Assembly (NCBI GenBank): GCA_032690845.1
Contig: CM064417.1
Coordinates: 37,702,432 to 37,766,431 of the forward strand
DNA from: Eleusine coracana subsp. coracana
Taxonomy: Eukaryota; Streptophyta; Magnoliopsida; Poales; Poaceae
Length of the DNA stretch: 64,000 nt
Direction of reading: 5' to 3'
The translations under genes and the position numbers were made by a program. This document shows positions 43,905-54,974 of this stretch, piece by piece (position 1 is the stretch's first letter; each line of letters starts with the position of its first letter). The notes beneath the pieces are model-generated. The model saw nothing but the letters and a program-made list of their open reading frames with translations. It was not told where the DNA came from and did no database searches.

Positions 43905-46063
43905 GGCGGCTACTCCTTCCCGCTTGCTTTTGCCCTTCGCTTCCAGGATGTGATGGAGAACTGCTCCCACGCGCTCTTCGCCGGAGGCAAAGCTCGTGGC
44001 GATGTCCAGGAGCTCACAGGCAGTACGTTGACCTTTTCGACCTAGCTCGTTGATGAACTATTTTGAGGTAGTGCTGGAGATCAAGGCTCCGACGATGTCT
44101 GAAGCATTGGATGTAGGGCATGTTTGCTTGGTGCCCTACCAGGCAGCTGCTCCGCCAGGCAGCAATGCCGACCGCATGCATCCAAAATCGAACACTTGAG
44201 CTAGCTGCCTGAGTCAGGCACATTTCTCACGGCACCAAGCAAACTAGCGTGTAGTCCATGAGGGACTCATCGGCACTTTGCCGACAGTTCTTGAGGTCAC
44301 AGGGGTTTCCCGATCAGACGTACGTCCCCTCGAAGTTTCTGACGAAGATGTCCCTCAGGTCTCCCTAGTCGTAGATCTGACCCTCGGGCAGGTGCTCGAG
44401 CCATGCGCGAGTTGAATCAGCGAGGTATAATGGTAGGTTGCGGATAATTGCAAGGTCGTCAATCGCTCCTCCCGCTTGGCACGCGAGGTGGTAGTCCTCG
44501 AGCCAGAGCCCGGGGTTCATCTCGCCCGCATACGTGGTGACCGTCGCCGGCGCTCGGAGGTGCTGCGGGAACTCGATGATGAGGACACGCGAGCTGAAGA
44601 CCCATGGCCCATGAGGGCTCAAGCTTTGGCTCCTCTCCTCATCGGTGTCGTCGTATCAACCTCCACAGCGCGGCTGACGGCCCACTCCTTATTGAGTCAG
44701 TCCCTGTCACGTCGGTTCACTCTGAAGGTATGACGTGTCTCATGGTGAGGCCCGACCCGGTCATGGACCGAGACTTTCTTAGGTGCGCCTCCGGCTAGGG
44801 GCGGCTGCTATACCAAATGTTGCTCCAATTCGGCAGTGCTGCCTCCATCAGCACGTCGGGACGTGGAGATCTGCTGACTGGACTAGGCAGCGCACCAAAG
44901 CAAGCTTTCTTCCTGGAGCTCATCGGCCTTGGCTAGAAGAGCCACGACTTGTCGTTGAGTCTGCTAGGCCTCCGGTTCCACGGGCTCAGGGAGGGTTTTG
45001 AGCAGTGTGACGGTTGTCGCTATGTTTTGTCCCGCACGAGCGAACTGCGGGGTCCCTGGTCATCGTTGAGGATGCGCTGGTGGACGTCCCAAGCCGTGGC
45101 CCGAGTGTCTGCTCATGCCAGAGTGGGCCAGCTCATGGTCTATTTCTTGTTTCTCGTGCTCTAGCTGGCACCGAGTCTCCTCCACCTCTACCCGTCTCGC
45201 CGTCAGCCGTTGCTAAGGGTCCTCCGGGCGAGGTGCAGGCTGTGGCTCGTTGGCCGGAATGATGGGGACGTTAACGAGCGTATCCCCTACTGCCGCACCC
45301 GTCACCGGGTTCGCAGGCGCGGGTCCTAGGGTTCGACATTGCCCCAACGGCTGAGGTTCCAACGCCACCCGCGGCCGGAATAGGCGCGAGTTGCACCATA
45401 TGGCATTCACGTGGAGGATCATAGCTCCTTGCGCTGCTCCCGGAGTCGGAGCCCGAGTCTTCCAGAGACTCCACATCGATGAGGTCAAAGAGGGATTCAT
45501 CCAGGCACTCGACCACGCCGACGAACCCAGCTTTCGTGGCATTCTACAGGCCGCACGGGTAGCTCTCCGGTGGGGCTTTGGTGAGCCGGTCCGGAGGGAG
45601 AGGCTCTCCACCAAGGAGCTGCCTGTGGATGTTCGCTAGAGCGAACCCAAAGTGCCAAAAGTCATCCTGGTGGGGCGCGAGGCCTAGGTAACGCTCCAGA
45701 TGGAACCATAGCCGGTCGCTATAGCCAGTTAATGGCACGGAGCGGTCATCGACCCATGGCCGGCTCGAGCTGAACCGCGCGCATTGCCTCGTTGGCGATG
45801 GCAGTGGCTGCCGCGATGGGGTCTGGGAGCGACTCGTCGATGAGTTGTAACATCCCGTCCTTTGTGACAATAAAGTCAAGAGTGTCGCCCATGTCTTCTA
45901 GCCACCACGAACATGCTACCACGGTGGCGGGTGCCAGGTCTGGAGGTGGAAAGGATGTGGGGATGCTGACGCACAACAGCTTCTGCTCTCCCGTGGTGAT
46001 GAACTCCACGCTCCCAAAGAACACGCCGGTGCCGGGAGCCCAGAAAGCGGAGGAACTGGCCAT
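43905..46063 (-). pseudogene. N-terminal gag of the Retand-type element
   Basis: The probable start Met is at 46063 (MASSSAFWAPGTGVFFGSVE). Frames 46063-45746, 45879-45544 and 45516-45271 carry the variable N-terminal region (WFHLERYLGLAPHQDDFWHF). The conserved retrotransposon gag core is in 44622-44365: NPGLWLEDYHLACQAGGAID and LADSTRAWLEHLPEGQI. A 120-bp GC-rich stretch between 44700 and 45200 reads only in fragments. Several frameshifts are present. The segment 44365-43905 holds the end of the gag core before the solo LTR. Confidence 0.75.
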
Positions 46064-46129
46064 TCGAACCGAAAAGTGGTTGTGGAGTGAATTTGTTCTA
46101 GGGGTGCATGTTCCAAGCTCGGTAATGGC

Positions 46130-47446
46130 TATGCAAGAGGACGCGGGGGTTATACTGGTTCAGGGAAATCCCCTACGTCCAGCTCTTAAGTCTGCTCGTG
46201 TTACTTGCACCGGGGTGTACAATGGTGGCGAGAGAGGAGGAATCTCCAAGTCTCTGATTGTTCGTGAGCGTGTGAGTGAGCGCGTGAGTGAGTGTGTTAG
46301 TGTGTGTGTTGGTGTCATCCCCGAGAAGAAGAAAGCCTCCACGTGTGGAGTCGGTGAAGCCGTGCGGAAGGAGGTGAAGCCTTTGGTCGGTGGTGTAGTC
46401 TTCAGTCCTCGTGGGCCCCATCATCCTTGTCTTGCGTCGGGGGGTATTGTGCCTAGGCGTGCCCCCGTTTACCACCATTGGGTCGAGCCTCCTCGCTCCT
46501 ATGGTAGGGAGGTTCCGCCGTATGGGAGTGGTGCAGCATGGGAGTTGTTGCGTGATCCAGACAAAGTTCAATCTACCTGTCCATCAGGTCATCCTGCATC
46601 ATCACTATTAGGGGTATCATCAGGTGTGAGCAGCATGGAGTGCCTTGCTACACCTGCCATCGTCAGCGAATGCCAGTCATAATGAGAGAAATAAGTAAGC
46701 AGGGGGATTTGACCTCTTGGTACTATGCATGCACGCTGGGTATGGCATTTAAGGTCGGTTGGTTGGTAGTTGTTGATTATCGCACTGCTCGACCTTCTCG
46801 TCAAGGGTCAAGGCATCTGGTTGTGCTTGTCCCGGGTTATCCGGGGTTGGGATCAATTTCGTCTTGTCAGGGCAATTGAGTTTATCCACCCTGCTATTTA
46901 CTCGGTCGGTGGTTCGCGAGGCTGTCCTGTCACAGGGGTGGGGCCTGCTCGATAAGCATTGGCAGGAGCAGGGCTCAGTCAATGGTTCTGGACCCCCACT
47001 CATCGTCATCACAGTCATGGCAGCGGTGCATCATTCGCCCTTATCTGGAGGTGATTGAACAGTGCGGATAGCAGGGTGGTCAGATCTAGGGAACTGAGTC
47101 ACGTCTGACCCCTTTATGGGTTGGTTGATGCCGCTTCGACCCTTGAGGAATCGAGCGAGTCGGAGGCAGGTGTCGACCCCAGGATGGGTCGAGCGAGGAG
47201 CGGTCGCTCCTTTTCCCTTGATGGGTCGAGTGAGACGTGATCAGCTTTCGATCCTAGGTGAGTCGAACGAGGCGTGAGTGGTACGACTTTTCCTTCGAGT
47301 CTCGACCGGCGCGGGGGCTCCCCTCGTGGGCCCAAGCTCATGCCACGTTGACCCTGCTCTAGTGGACTTATTGTCTTGAGTAGGGTGATCGTGTGTTGGA
47401 GGGCCTAAACAGTGCCACATGGCACCTCCGGTTTTTACCCCCGACA
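46130..47446 (-). repeat. 5' LTR of the Retand-type element
   Basis: On the minus strand it starts TGTCGGGGGTAAAAACCGGA at 47446, the usual opening of Tat/Retand LTRs. A TGAGTG/GTGAGCG tandem stretch lies at 46263-46312. The inner border near 46130 is uncertain because no clear primer site was recognised between it and gag. The outer flank CTTCC (47447-47451) should be the target duplication, but the other side is lost. Confidence 0.65.
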
Positions 47447-47776
47447 CTTCCTAAATCCCAAATTTCTCTTTTTCTCTATTTTCGGAGCAATTTTTGTGGG
47501 GATTTTTTATCCCATTTTTGGGTGAGTTTTTGGGGCGGATTTCTTGGGGATCTTGGTGCTATGATGAGCTAGAAGAATCCTAGATAGGTCCTTGACCGAA
47601 TCAATAGATCTAGCACCTTCGATTTGAAAGATTTCTCAAGTTTCCCCTTTTTGGTGTTCTTGACACAAGATCTGAAATTCATGATGATTCCTTGAGGCAA
47701 TCGAGTGGATCTTGTGTGAGTAAGGTCGTGATGTGTTTGTTGACATTTCTTAACATCGCACCAGGAATATTACTAT
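47447..47776 (-). other. Leader fragment of a second Athila-type copy
   Basis: It lies beyond the primer site of the LTR at 47802-50102 and so belongs to an Athila internal region that once continued to the left. The Retand-type LTR interrupts it at 47446. No coding region is left. Confidence 0.6.
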
Positions 47777-47793
47777 CCTCGGCAATGGCACCA
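47777..47793 (-). other. Primer-binding site of Athila type
   Basis: The minus strand reads TGGTGCCATTGCCGAGG, one or two changes from the TGGCGCCGTTGCCGGGG site usual in Athila-type elements of grasses and legumes. It is 8 bp from the LTR end CCAACA. Confidence 0.8.
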
Positions 47794-47801
47794 GAAATGC
47801 T

Positions 47802-50102
47802 TGTTGGCGTTTGCTATGCTCTAAAGATAAAATGAATTAATTCCGCAAGCGCACGAAACACCATTATAGCATTTCACCTGGGAGTATTCCAAGGTATCAT
47901 ATTTATTTCCACAGGGAAGCTAGGCGTAAGATTATCTCGGCTTAGCAAAGATAACCAAGTAACCGAAGACGGGAGTAAGGATAATCAACGATACAGTGGG
48001 GTAGTAACACAAGAGAAATCCACACTAAGATAAATAAAGAGATCGGTTAGGCTACCCGGGAAGACTGTGAGTTTAAGTCTAAGATTCCTAAAATATATCT
48101 TCCTAATATATCTAAGTCAAGCATCAAATCCTAGTTACTCGCGTTGAGGTCTTACACCATTCCTGGTACAACCTCGAGTCTTTTGCCTATTAGTACACAG
48201 GGCACGAAAATGATCCACTAATGTGGGTCGGTAAATAACCTCTGTACTAGTGCGTACACTATCACTAGACTACCCTGCTTGAGACTTCCTGAACGTAGTG
48301 GATTACTAAAGAGACAGACAGGGCTGTCACCACCTGCCGCCTACCACACAGCCCCTGGGGATAAATGCAAATTCACCTAGTGTGGAATACTTACCTTTCG
48401 GTTATACATACCTATGCTTAAGTCGGTAACCAACCGGGAACCTCATTAATAAGGAAACCGACCGAGTCAGTTTGGAGCACAAGGCAATTAGAGATAGACT
48501 TTCTATGTAAATCCTTGTAGACTATGAGTAGGACTCTTCATGTATCCCTACTGTTGGTCGTATCTACGCACCCACTTATATACCGCAAGAGGATGGTGTA
48601 CAAGTGTAGCACTTTTTCCCTTGAATTGAGTATTCCAAGGTATATCGAATCTACTGGAACCTTAGGAATTTATTAAACAAAGTTAACAGTAAAAGATCTA
48701 GTCAAGGCTACTGTCAAGGTCAGGTTGCATGAGGGGGAGACTGGCCAGCGCAAAGGTGCGCCAGACAGTAAATTTGTCGTTGCGCCGATCGGCACACTGG
48801 TGAAACTAAGCCAATCTGTGGTTGCGCCGATCGGCGCACTGGTGGATCTAAGTTGAAGTTTTTGCACCGATCAGCGCAGGGGTTGAGTCGATCAGCACAT
48901 AGTGAGTCTAAGCCAAAGTACACCAAATCTTGTAAACCTATGCTGATAAGTGAGTAGCCAGATATCTACTAGTGAGATCGTAACCAGATAGTCTAATTGA
49001 ATAGCATCATAATGGGTAATTACATAGATCAATGAAAACCTATAATGAGTAAGACCACCCTGCTTTCCGAGCGGCTCCCGATTTATTGCTCACGGGAGGA
49101 AACCCTTAATCGCGCGAGTATCTTACCCTACTCAACTATCCAATAGTGCTGCGCAGGCTTAGTGTTGTCACCGCTAAACCATACTACTGGCATCATCAAG
49201 AAACCATAATCAATACAATGTCCCAATACTATCCTAATCACCATGATTAAGATAATATTTACTTACTTAGCCTATAACTAAGCAATTGGAATAAGCACAT
49301 GCATGATTATAGAATCAAGATAGACAAATCACCAAAACCATCAACAACATATTCAATCATCCTTGAGATACATAGAGTAAGATTCATCCTTGTCGAGATG
49401 GCCTACCTTGACGGATCAACTCTTGACTCTAATGGTTCTTGAAACTCCACTAGAGATCTATTCTAACAGGGCAAGCCCCGGTGGCTCTAACTCACGAATC
49501 TGGTGTCTCTCTATCGCCTCCTCTTCTTCGGTGAGGGTTTACAAGTATTTATAGGGGTTCTACTCGTAAAGGACTCGGTTTCTAGCAAATAAGGCGGTTG
49601 CGCCGATCGGCGCAAGCCGTGTCTTCTCTGATTTCTTCCCGGAGTCGGTTCCTCTGTCTTCCACAGCTGCCATGTGAGCCTTTTCCTTCGAGATAAAGTC
49701 TTGTATTGCACGTTAAGATCTTGGAGTACCATAAATCTTCTTGAAATTCCATAATTCTTCTTAGACAAATATCTTCAAGTGTCTTGCGCAGATAAACTTC
49801 CATAAACATGTGGAATGGGCCTCGGTCACTTCTGTGGGTCAAAACACCCATGCGCCGATCGGCTCATGGGCTGCGCCGATCGGCGTATTGGGCTTCTTAA
49901 GTGCTTTTCATCGGTTCTGGACTCCTATCCTCTCCATCATTGCATTAATCATCAATTTTACCTATTTCTACAATAAAGCTCCAAAACAACGCATATACAA
50001 ATATATAGGCAATATCACAGGTAAATGGACTAAATTAGTATCAATTATGCTCTAATTGGGGTAATATTCACATATAAAAGGGGCACTTAGGAAGTGCGAA
50101 CA
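47802..50102 (-). repeat. Athila-type LTR, about 2.3 kb, with primer site on one side and polypurine tract on the other
   Basis: The plus strand starts TGTTGGCGTTTGC at 47802 and ends GGAAGTGCGAACA at 50102. The region 47840-47930 (CCGCAAGCGCACG to TTTCCACAGGGAAG) is a well-known conserved stretch of Athila LTRs. The left side carries a primer site (47777) and the right side a polypurine tract (50103), which happens only when one LTR is shared by two tandem internal regions. It contains seven copies of the 16-bp palindrome. Confidence 0.8.
49546..49555 (-). promoter_or_regulatory. Candidate TATA box of the Athila LTR
   Basis: The minus strand reads CCTATAAATAC, about 550 bp inside the LTR. 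A weaker alternative, GTATATAAG, lies on the same strand near 48584. Confidence 0.45.
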
Positions 50103-51402
50103 GTTCCCCCACACTTAAACCTTTGCTCGTCCCGAGTAAAGTAAAAGAAAGAAAAATAAAAAAACATACTCTTTCTATCTAAAAGATATCTCAAATCAGT
50201 AAATGTTGAGCATTGTTCTATTGTGATGTATTTCATATTGGTATTCAGCAAAATAGATCAAATATGGGCATAAGCTTAAAGTTCTCCCCAAAGCAACAGA
50301 TCATGTCCAATTCATAAATTATAACTTTTCCACACATGAAAATCACTTAAAAGATTGTTGTGAACATAGAGAATCTATCTTCCAAATAATCCAAGGCAAC
50401 AACTCATCTTTCAAATCACTCAACCTATATTCTACATCATAATGATCAAATAATATTAGTGTAAGGCTTATATGAGTAGCTAGGTGAGGTAATTCAAGGA
50501 TTGCAAACATAAATATATAATATATTGTAAAGCTAGGAGATTATTCTTCATTGGAATCATAGAAACTTATCAAGGTGGCAATTAAGAAAGAAAAATTTAA
50601 GAAAGGACTCAGACTTTGGTATGTGGATATGTGCATAGCAAAAAAATTGATCTTGGAAGATTGCACATGGTTGGAATGATTCATGGCTATATTGAATTTC
50701 GAGAATAAGCATGTCATATACCATCCCCCCACACTTAAAATTTTGCTAGTCCCATAGCAAACAGCAGAGGTTTTTTTTTTTGGACATCTCTGCTGCGCCG
50801 ATCGGCTCTCAACCCAAATGTACCAACATTTATTGGTATGTGATTCATCTGGCTTCAACACTTATTCAAGAATTAAATATAGCCAGAAATATAGGATGTG
50901 GTTAAGGAATGATACTCAACAAGATATTTTGGGTTTATGGTGGGATACTCAGCGGAATTGAATTTTTGCATGAGTAATTTCAAGGCTAGAAAAAGATACA
51001 CAAAGAATTGCCATATTAATAAAGTTCATACCAAAAAGAATTAAATGCTAACCGAACTCAACCATCAATTTAATGTTTATCTACATATCAAAGGTTCATG
51101 AGAATTGCTCAAAATATGGCATTGGTAGGTAAGGATCTTGAAAAACATTAAATTCTAAAGTTCACAACATGAAAATTTATTTTTAAATTGATTGGTACTA
51201 AGTTATTATTACAAACTGGACAACACAAATGAAGCACATGGGTACTCAAAATTGCTCCACATAAGACATATTTGCCGAATAATCATTAAGTGTAAGTTCA
51301 AAATTTTATTCAATGCTCAACACTATTTGATCTTCATCAACACTTCTCAAGAAACAATAAATAATTCAATTCTCCTAGTAGAGGATAACTGCCACCATTA
51401 TA
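50103..51402 (-). other. Polypurine tract and 3' untranslated region of the Athila-type element
   Basis: The tract AAGTGTGGGGGAAC (minus strand, 50103-50116) abuts the LTR. A second purine-rich stretch, TTTAAGTGTGGGGGGATGG, lies at 50724-50742 and could be a duplicate tract. Apart from one copy of the palindrome at 50795 nothing else was recognised, and open frames here are short. Confidence 0.65.
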
Positions 51403-53136
51403 TTAAGATCTAAACTTGAAGACATGATGATCGAAGCCATAGCACCGCGCCTTGAGTCGCTCGAACTCCTCCACCATCGCATCATGGTTGTACCTCCATT
51501 GGGACGTGGCTTCCTCCACGTGCTCGATATAGCGCATGTTGTTGTCGAGGTACCCCTGCATGGGCACGAAAAAGTCTGCACCAGGCACAGGAGGCACCAC
51601 TGGTACAAGCCCTTGGTACCTGTAGTCAATGCCTGTGCTACAGTAGGGTGCGCCGATCGACGTGTTGCCTGCGCCGATCGACGCAGAGGGCTGTGAACCG
51701 CACGCTGCGTCGCTCCACCCTGACTGGTACTGCTAGTACTCCTGGCGTGACCCCTAGGAGTCCCACTCGCCGCCGGCTGCTGTAGATGCATCCGACTGTC
51801 GAACCTGCCCACAGCGGTCCTCGAGCACTCGACCCCCCTCTAAGAGACCTTCCTCAAGCCAATTTCCTCCCTCTAGCTTGTGAGGGAGAAAAACTCCTAG
51901 CTCCGCACACGGGAGCTTTACGTTGGTGCCGCCGACATGGAAGCTGGCTTGAACACTTCCCGTGACAATATTGCCACGAGTCATATTCTTGCCGATCTCC
52001 ATCGCGCACTCCCACTTGTCGTCGCGCCCTCCCGGTTCGTCGCTGTCGCAGACGAGGGCTGCTAGGCGTTGAAGATAGGCCCCGAAGGCCAACTTCTTGC
52101 TTGCCATGCCCCTCTTGTCGAGCCAACCCCGCACCATCACTGACATGGAATTGCAATGGGACGGATTCATGATGGCGTTGAAGAACCACCGCAAGTCCGC
52201 ATCGGTGACGTTGCTGGAGTCGACCTTGTTGCCTATGCGCGCCGCCAACCACCGATGGACAACTTGAATGGTTGGGTTGCGGATGTTGCCGCGCTTCATC
52301 TCCTCTATGAACGAGAGCCGCCTCCAAAAGGAGTCCAACTCCCCACGTCCCAAGATGCCGGCAACATTGGCGTCGGTGTCGAAGCTGAAGGCTTGAGCCG
52401 CTGCCTCCATGGTCACCGTGTGGCTGATGTCGTGGACGTGGAAGTTGACGGCCTCGCTGCCGTCTTCGACAGTGTCGAGCCTCATCGTAGAAGCAACCTC
52501 GGTGACGACGTCGAGGTTGTAGTCCATGGGGAGGAGGTGGAAATCCACCCAGCCAAGGTTGTCTAGCATCCTCCTTAAGTCCTCCCACATGCCGATCGAG
52601 GTGAGGAAGGTCTCGTCCAGGTCGAAGTTGGGGACAAACCTTCTGCTCACCGTGAGGTAGTGCCGTTGTTCCTCCGCACTCAGGAGGGTGAAGCCCTCCT
52701 CCACTGTGCACGGCATTAATGCCGACGGCGGTGATGATGTGGGAACCCCACGGCTTGCCGCCGTTTGGCTCCTCGTAGCACGCCCCGTTGGAAGGGACGC
52801 GCCGGAGACGGAGTGGCGAGCGCGAAACTCGTATATCGTTGCTGCCGATCCGGTGGATGCACCACCCACCGACATGTCATCACGAGCATCAGAGCCACCC
52901 CTCGCCGAGGAGTTACCGCTCGACTCGCTGCTGCCGCCGGAACTGCTGCCCCGGCGCAGCCTCTTGCCCAACTTGCCGACGGAGGAGCGGAGACGATCCA
53001 TCTGTGAGGAATGCGGAACGTGTGCGAGATCATGGGTAGTGGGGAAGGTGGAGAGATTACCAGGATGGTGTGCCAAATGGGGGCGCCTGGCCTCCCCTTT
53101 ATAGTGTGGAAAACTTCCAGGAGAAGGAACCGCCAT
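51403..53136 (-). pseudogene. ATHILA ORF-1-like protein, one in-frame stop
   Basis: The open frame runs 53136-51757, but the likely start is the Met at 53001 (MDRLRSSVGKLGKRLRRGSS), giving about 415 codons before TAG 51754-51756. The same frame reopens at once to 51403 (DFFVPMQGYLDNNMRYIEHV and EEATSQWRYNHDAMVEEFER, a probable coiled coil). A basic, Ser/Gly-rich N-terminus precedes a globular part (DETFLTSIGMWEDLRRMLDN; MRLDTVEDGSEAVNFHVHDI; KRGNIRNPTIQVVHRWLAAR), which has the order of the ATHILA ORF-1 family. The stop is CAG to TAG. The palindrome doublet at 51649-51685 is translated inside it (SIGA..TSIGA). Role unknown; ORFs at this place have been compared with envelope genes, but no signal peptide or membrane helix is visible. 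Confidence 0.7.
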
Positions 53137-54251
53137 AAAATTTCAATATTTGAGAGCGCACCGATCGGCACGGGAACTACGCCGATCGGCACAATTCAAA
53201 TTTTGAATGCTCTGACCACTCTGACTCTTGATTCCCCTCCTTCATGTCGCTTCCTGGCACATCATGTTGGTTGGTAGGGGAATAGCATGGAATCCTGATG
53301 TCTTGTTGGCGGCGCCGATCGGCTCAGGCCTGCGCCGATCGGCACGCCGTCTCCTTTCCACCTTTTGGTCAATTCCGTGTCCCCTCTGCACTGCACACTT
53401 ACATAATAATCATACCTGTTCCTCAAAATCAATGCATGCCGCCTTTGTCACCCATTTGGGAACATCATGGGTACCCGTGCCAATCGGCGCAGAAGGGCGC
53501 CGAATGGCGCAAGTCCCTTGCACCTCGTCGTTAGGTCCCGCGCTGATTCTGATGCCTCGTGTTCATCTCTTTCACCTAACTTCCACTTCTCCAAGGTTCC
53601 TGTAGTATTGGCATACGTGTCGGGACTCATCTAGTGACCGCGCCGATCGGCGCTGACTTGCGCCGATGACGCGACGTCCATTTTTGCTTCTGGCCCCTCG
53701 CTTCTTCGCTAGATGTTGTCTTCCTTGAAAATAGCTCTGTCTTCAAAAATTATTGTGCTGGTTTAGCACTCCTTCAATTCTAGGCATCGTCGGCCTTCTG
53801 TCCTGACTTGAGCAATGCTGAGCCGATCGGCGCACATGCGCGCCGATTGGCGCAAGCTCTGTTCCTTCTTGTTTTTGGTTTTTTTTTATATTCCTGCATT
53901 GTTAGTCTATAGTATATATATACATAGTTTTGCATGAATAAACAGACAATGCAAGAGCACACAAGAATTACGCACACATTTTTTATTTTTTTTTATTTTA
54001 TTTGGGAGATTATTTTATCCCAAGCAAGCAAATTTAAAAACACCAGGTTGCCCTCCTGGCCAGCACTAATTAACTAAATGAAATGGGTTGCCCTCCCACA
54101 AGCACTAAATAACTTCTAAATCCCCCGATCATTGGGTTGCCTCCTAAGAGCACTCTAGTTATTTAGAGGTCAAAGAGCTCGACCTCCCAGTAAACAATCA
54201 ATGCTTAGTGTCGCGGTGCGAGATGTGAGGCCGCGACACTACAAGGTTATC
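53137..54251 (-). other. Gap between protease and ORF-1 where RT and integrase would lie
   Basis: Only 1.1 kb separates the two genes. It holds five palindrome doublets (53155-53854) and a triple GGGTTGCCCTCC repeat, and no RT, RNase H or integrase motif in any frame. An A/T-rich run lies at 53979-54000. Confidence 0.75.
54046..54144 (-). repeat. Three GGGTTGCCCTCC..AGCACT repeats downstream of protease
   Basis: Copies at 54046-54056, 54085-54096 and 54134-54144 are each followed by AGCACT(A/C). On the coding strand this is AGTGCT...GGAGGGCAACCC. Related GGAGGCAACCC text is common just after the pol stop in grass Athila elements, so the repeat may mark the former 3' end of pol. Confidence 0.75.
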
Positions 54252-54974
54252 TTATCTCCATGGTTCATATAGCTTGGATGACCTATCCATACATCCCCTC
54301 CAATTACTTTTGACGCCTTGATGCCACGGTGTCTTGTATCTCTTCACTTTATCAATAGCATGGCACTCTTCTCCCTTTGGGCGAAACTTGAAAGAGTAGG
54401 GAGTCCCACTTATATCGAAGCTTATCTCACCACTCCCAACATCAATACTTGCCTTTGCTGTCCTCAAGAAGGGCCTGCCTAAGATCAACGGGGTCCTCAT
54501 CCTCTTATCCACATCAAGCACAATAAAATTAACAGGGACGATATGATCTTCAATTTGAACAGGCACATCCTCAGCAATTCCATCAGGGAAGCGTACCGAT
54601 TGATCGGCTAACTCCAAACACATACCCGTAGGCTCTAATTCAGGCAAATTGAGATTTGTGAATATATGACAGGGCATAACACTTACGCTTGCTCCAAGAT
54701 CGCACAAGCACCTATCAAATATCCTTGTTCCAATCATGCATTTGATGCTTGGTGATCCAGGGTCAGGTTTCTTCTCCAGTGTAAAATCATTGATTGCCGC
54801 CGTTAGTTCCTTAGTGACCTTCACAACCTCCTCAAAAACTAGAGACTTGTTGTTTTGCATCATGTCCTTAATGTACTTGGCATCGGTGGGAACTTGGATA
54901 GCATCAACAAAAGGGACATTGATGTAAAGCTTCTTCATAATATCGACAAATCTTGCAAACTGCTCATCGTGTTG
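54252..54974 (-). pseudogene. Aspartic protease of the Athila-type element
   Basis: The frame is continuous with gag: the gag stop TGA at 54975-54977 is in the same frame, and reading resumes with QHDEQFARFVDIMKKLYINV. The protease core is at MIGTRIFDRCLCDLGASVSV (active-site DLGAS, where many relatives have DLGAS or DSGAS), followed by the flap region VPVNFIVLDVDKRMRTPLIL and GRPFLRTAKASIDV. The active-site Asp is intact and no other stop occurs before 54254. It would cleave the Gag polyprotein. It ends with SSKLYEPWR and TAG/TGA, without RT behind it. Confidence 0.85.

Larger units (their letters stand above)
36405..47446 (-). mobile_element. Ty3/gypsy element of the Tat/Retand type, split and 3'-truncated
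   Basis: From right to left on the minus strand: 5' LTR (to 47446), gag, protease, RT, RNase H, an additional archaeal-type RNase H, integrase. The second RNase H between RT-RH and integrase marks the Tat clade. A solo LTR (40505-43899) sits in gag, and the integrase tail and 3' LTR are cut off at 36404. Every domain carries frameshifts or stops. Confidence 0.85.

Noticed and set aside
45792..46682. 296-codon plus-strand frame, the longest on that strand in the region
   Set aside because: It runs antisense over Retand gag and its 5' LTR, and its translation (VSERVSECVSVCVG) reflects a simple tandem repeat.
52156..53104. 136- to 138-codon plus-strand frames
   Set aside because: They are antisense shadows of the ATHILA ORF-1-like gene, whose codon pattern and family motifs lie on the minus strand.
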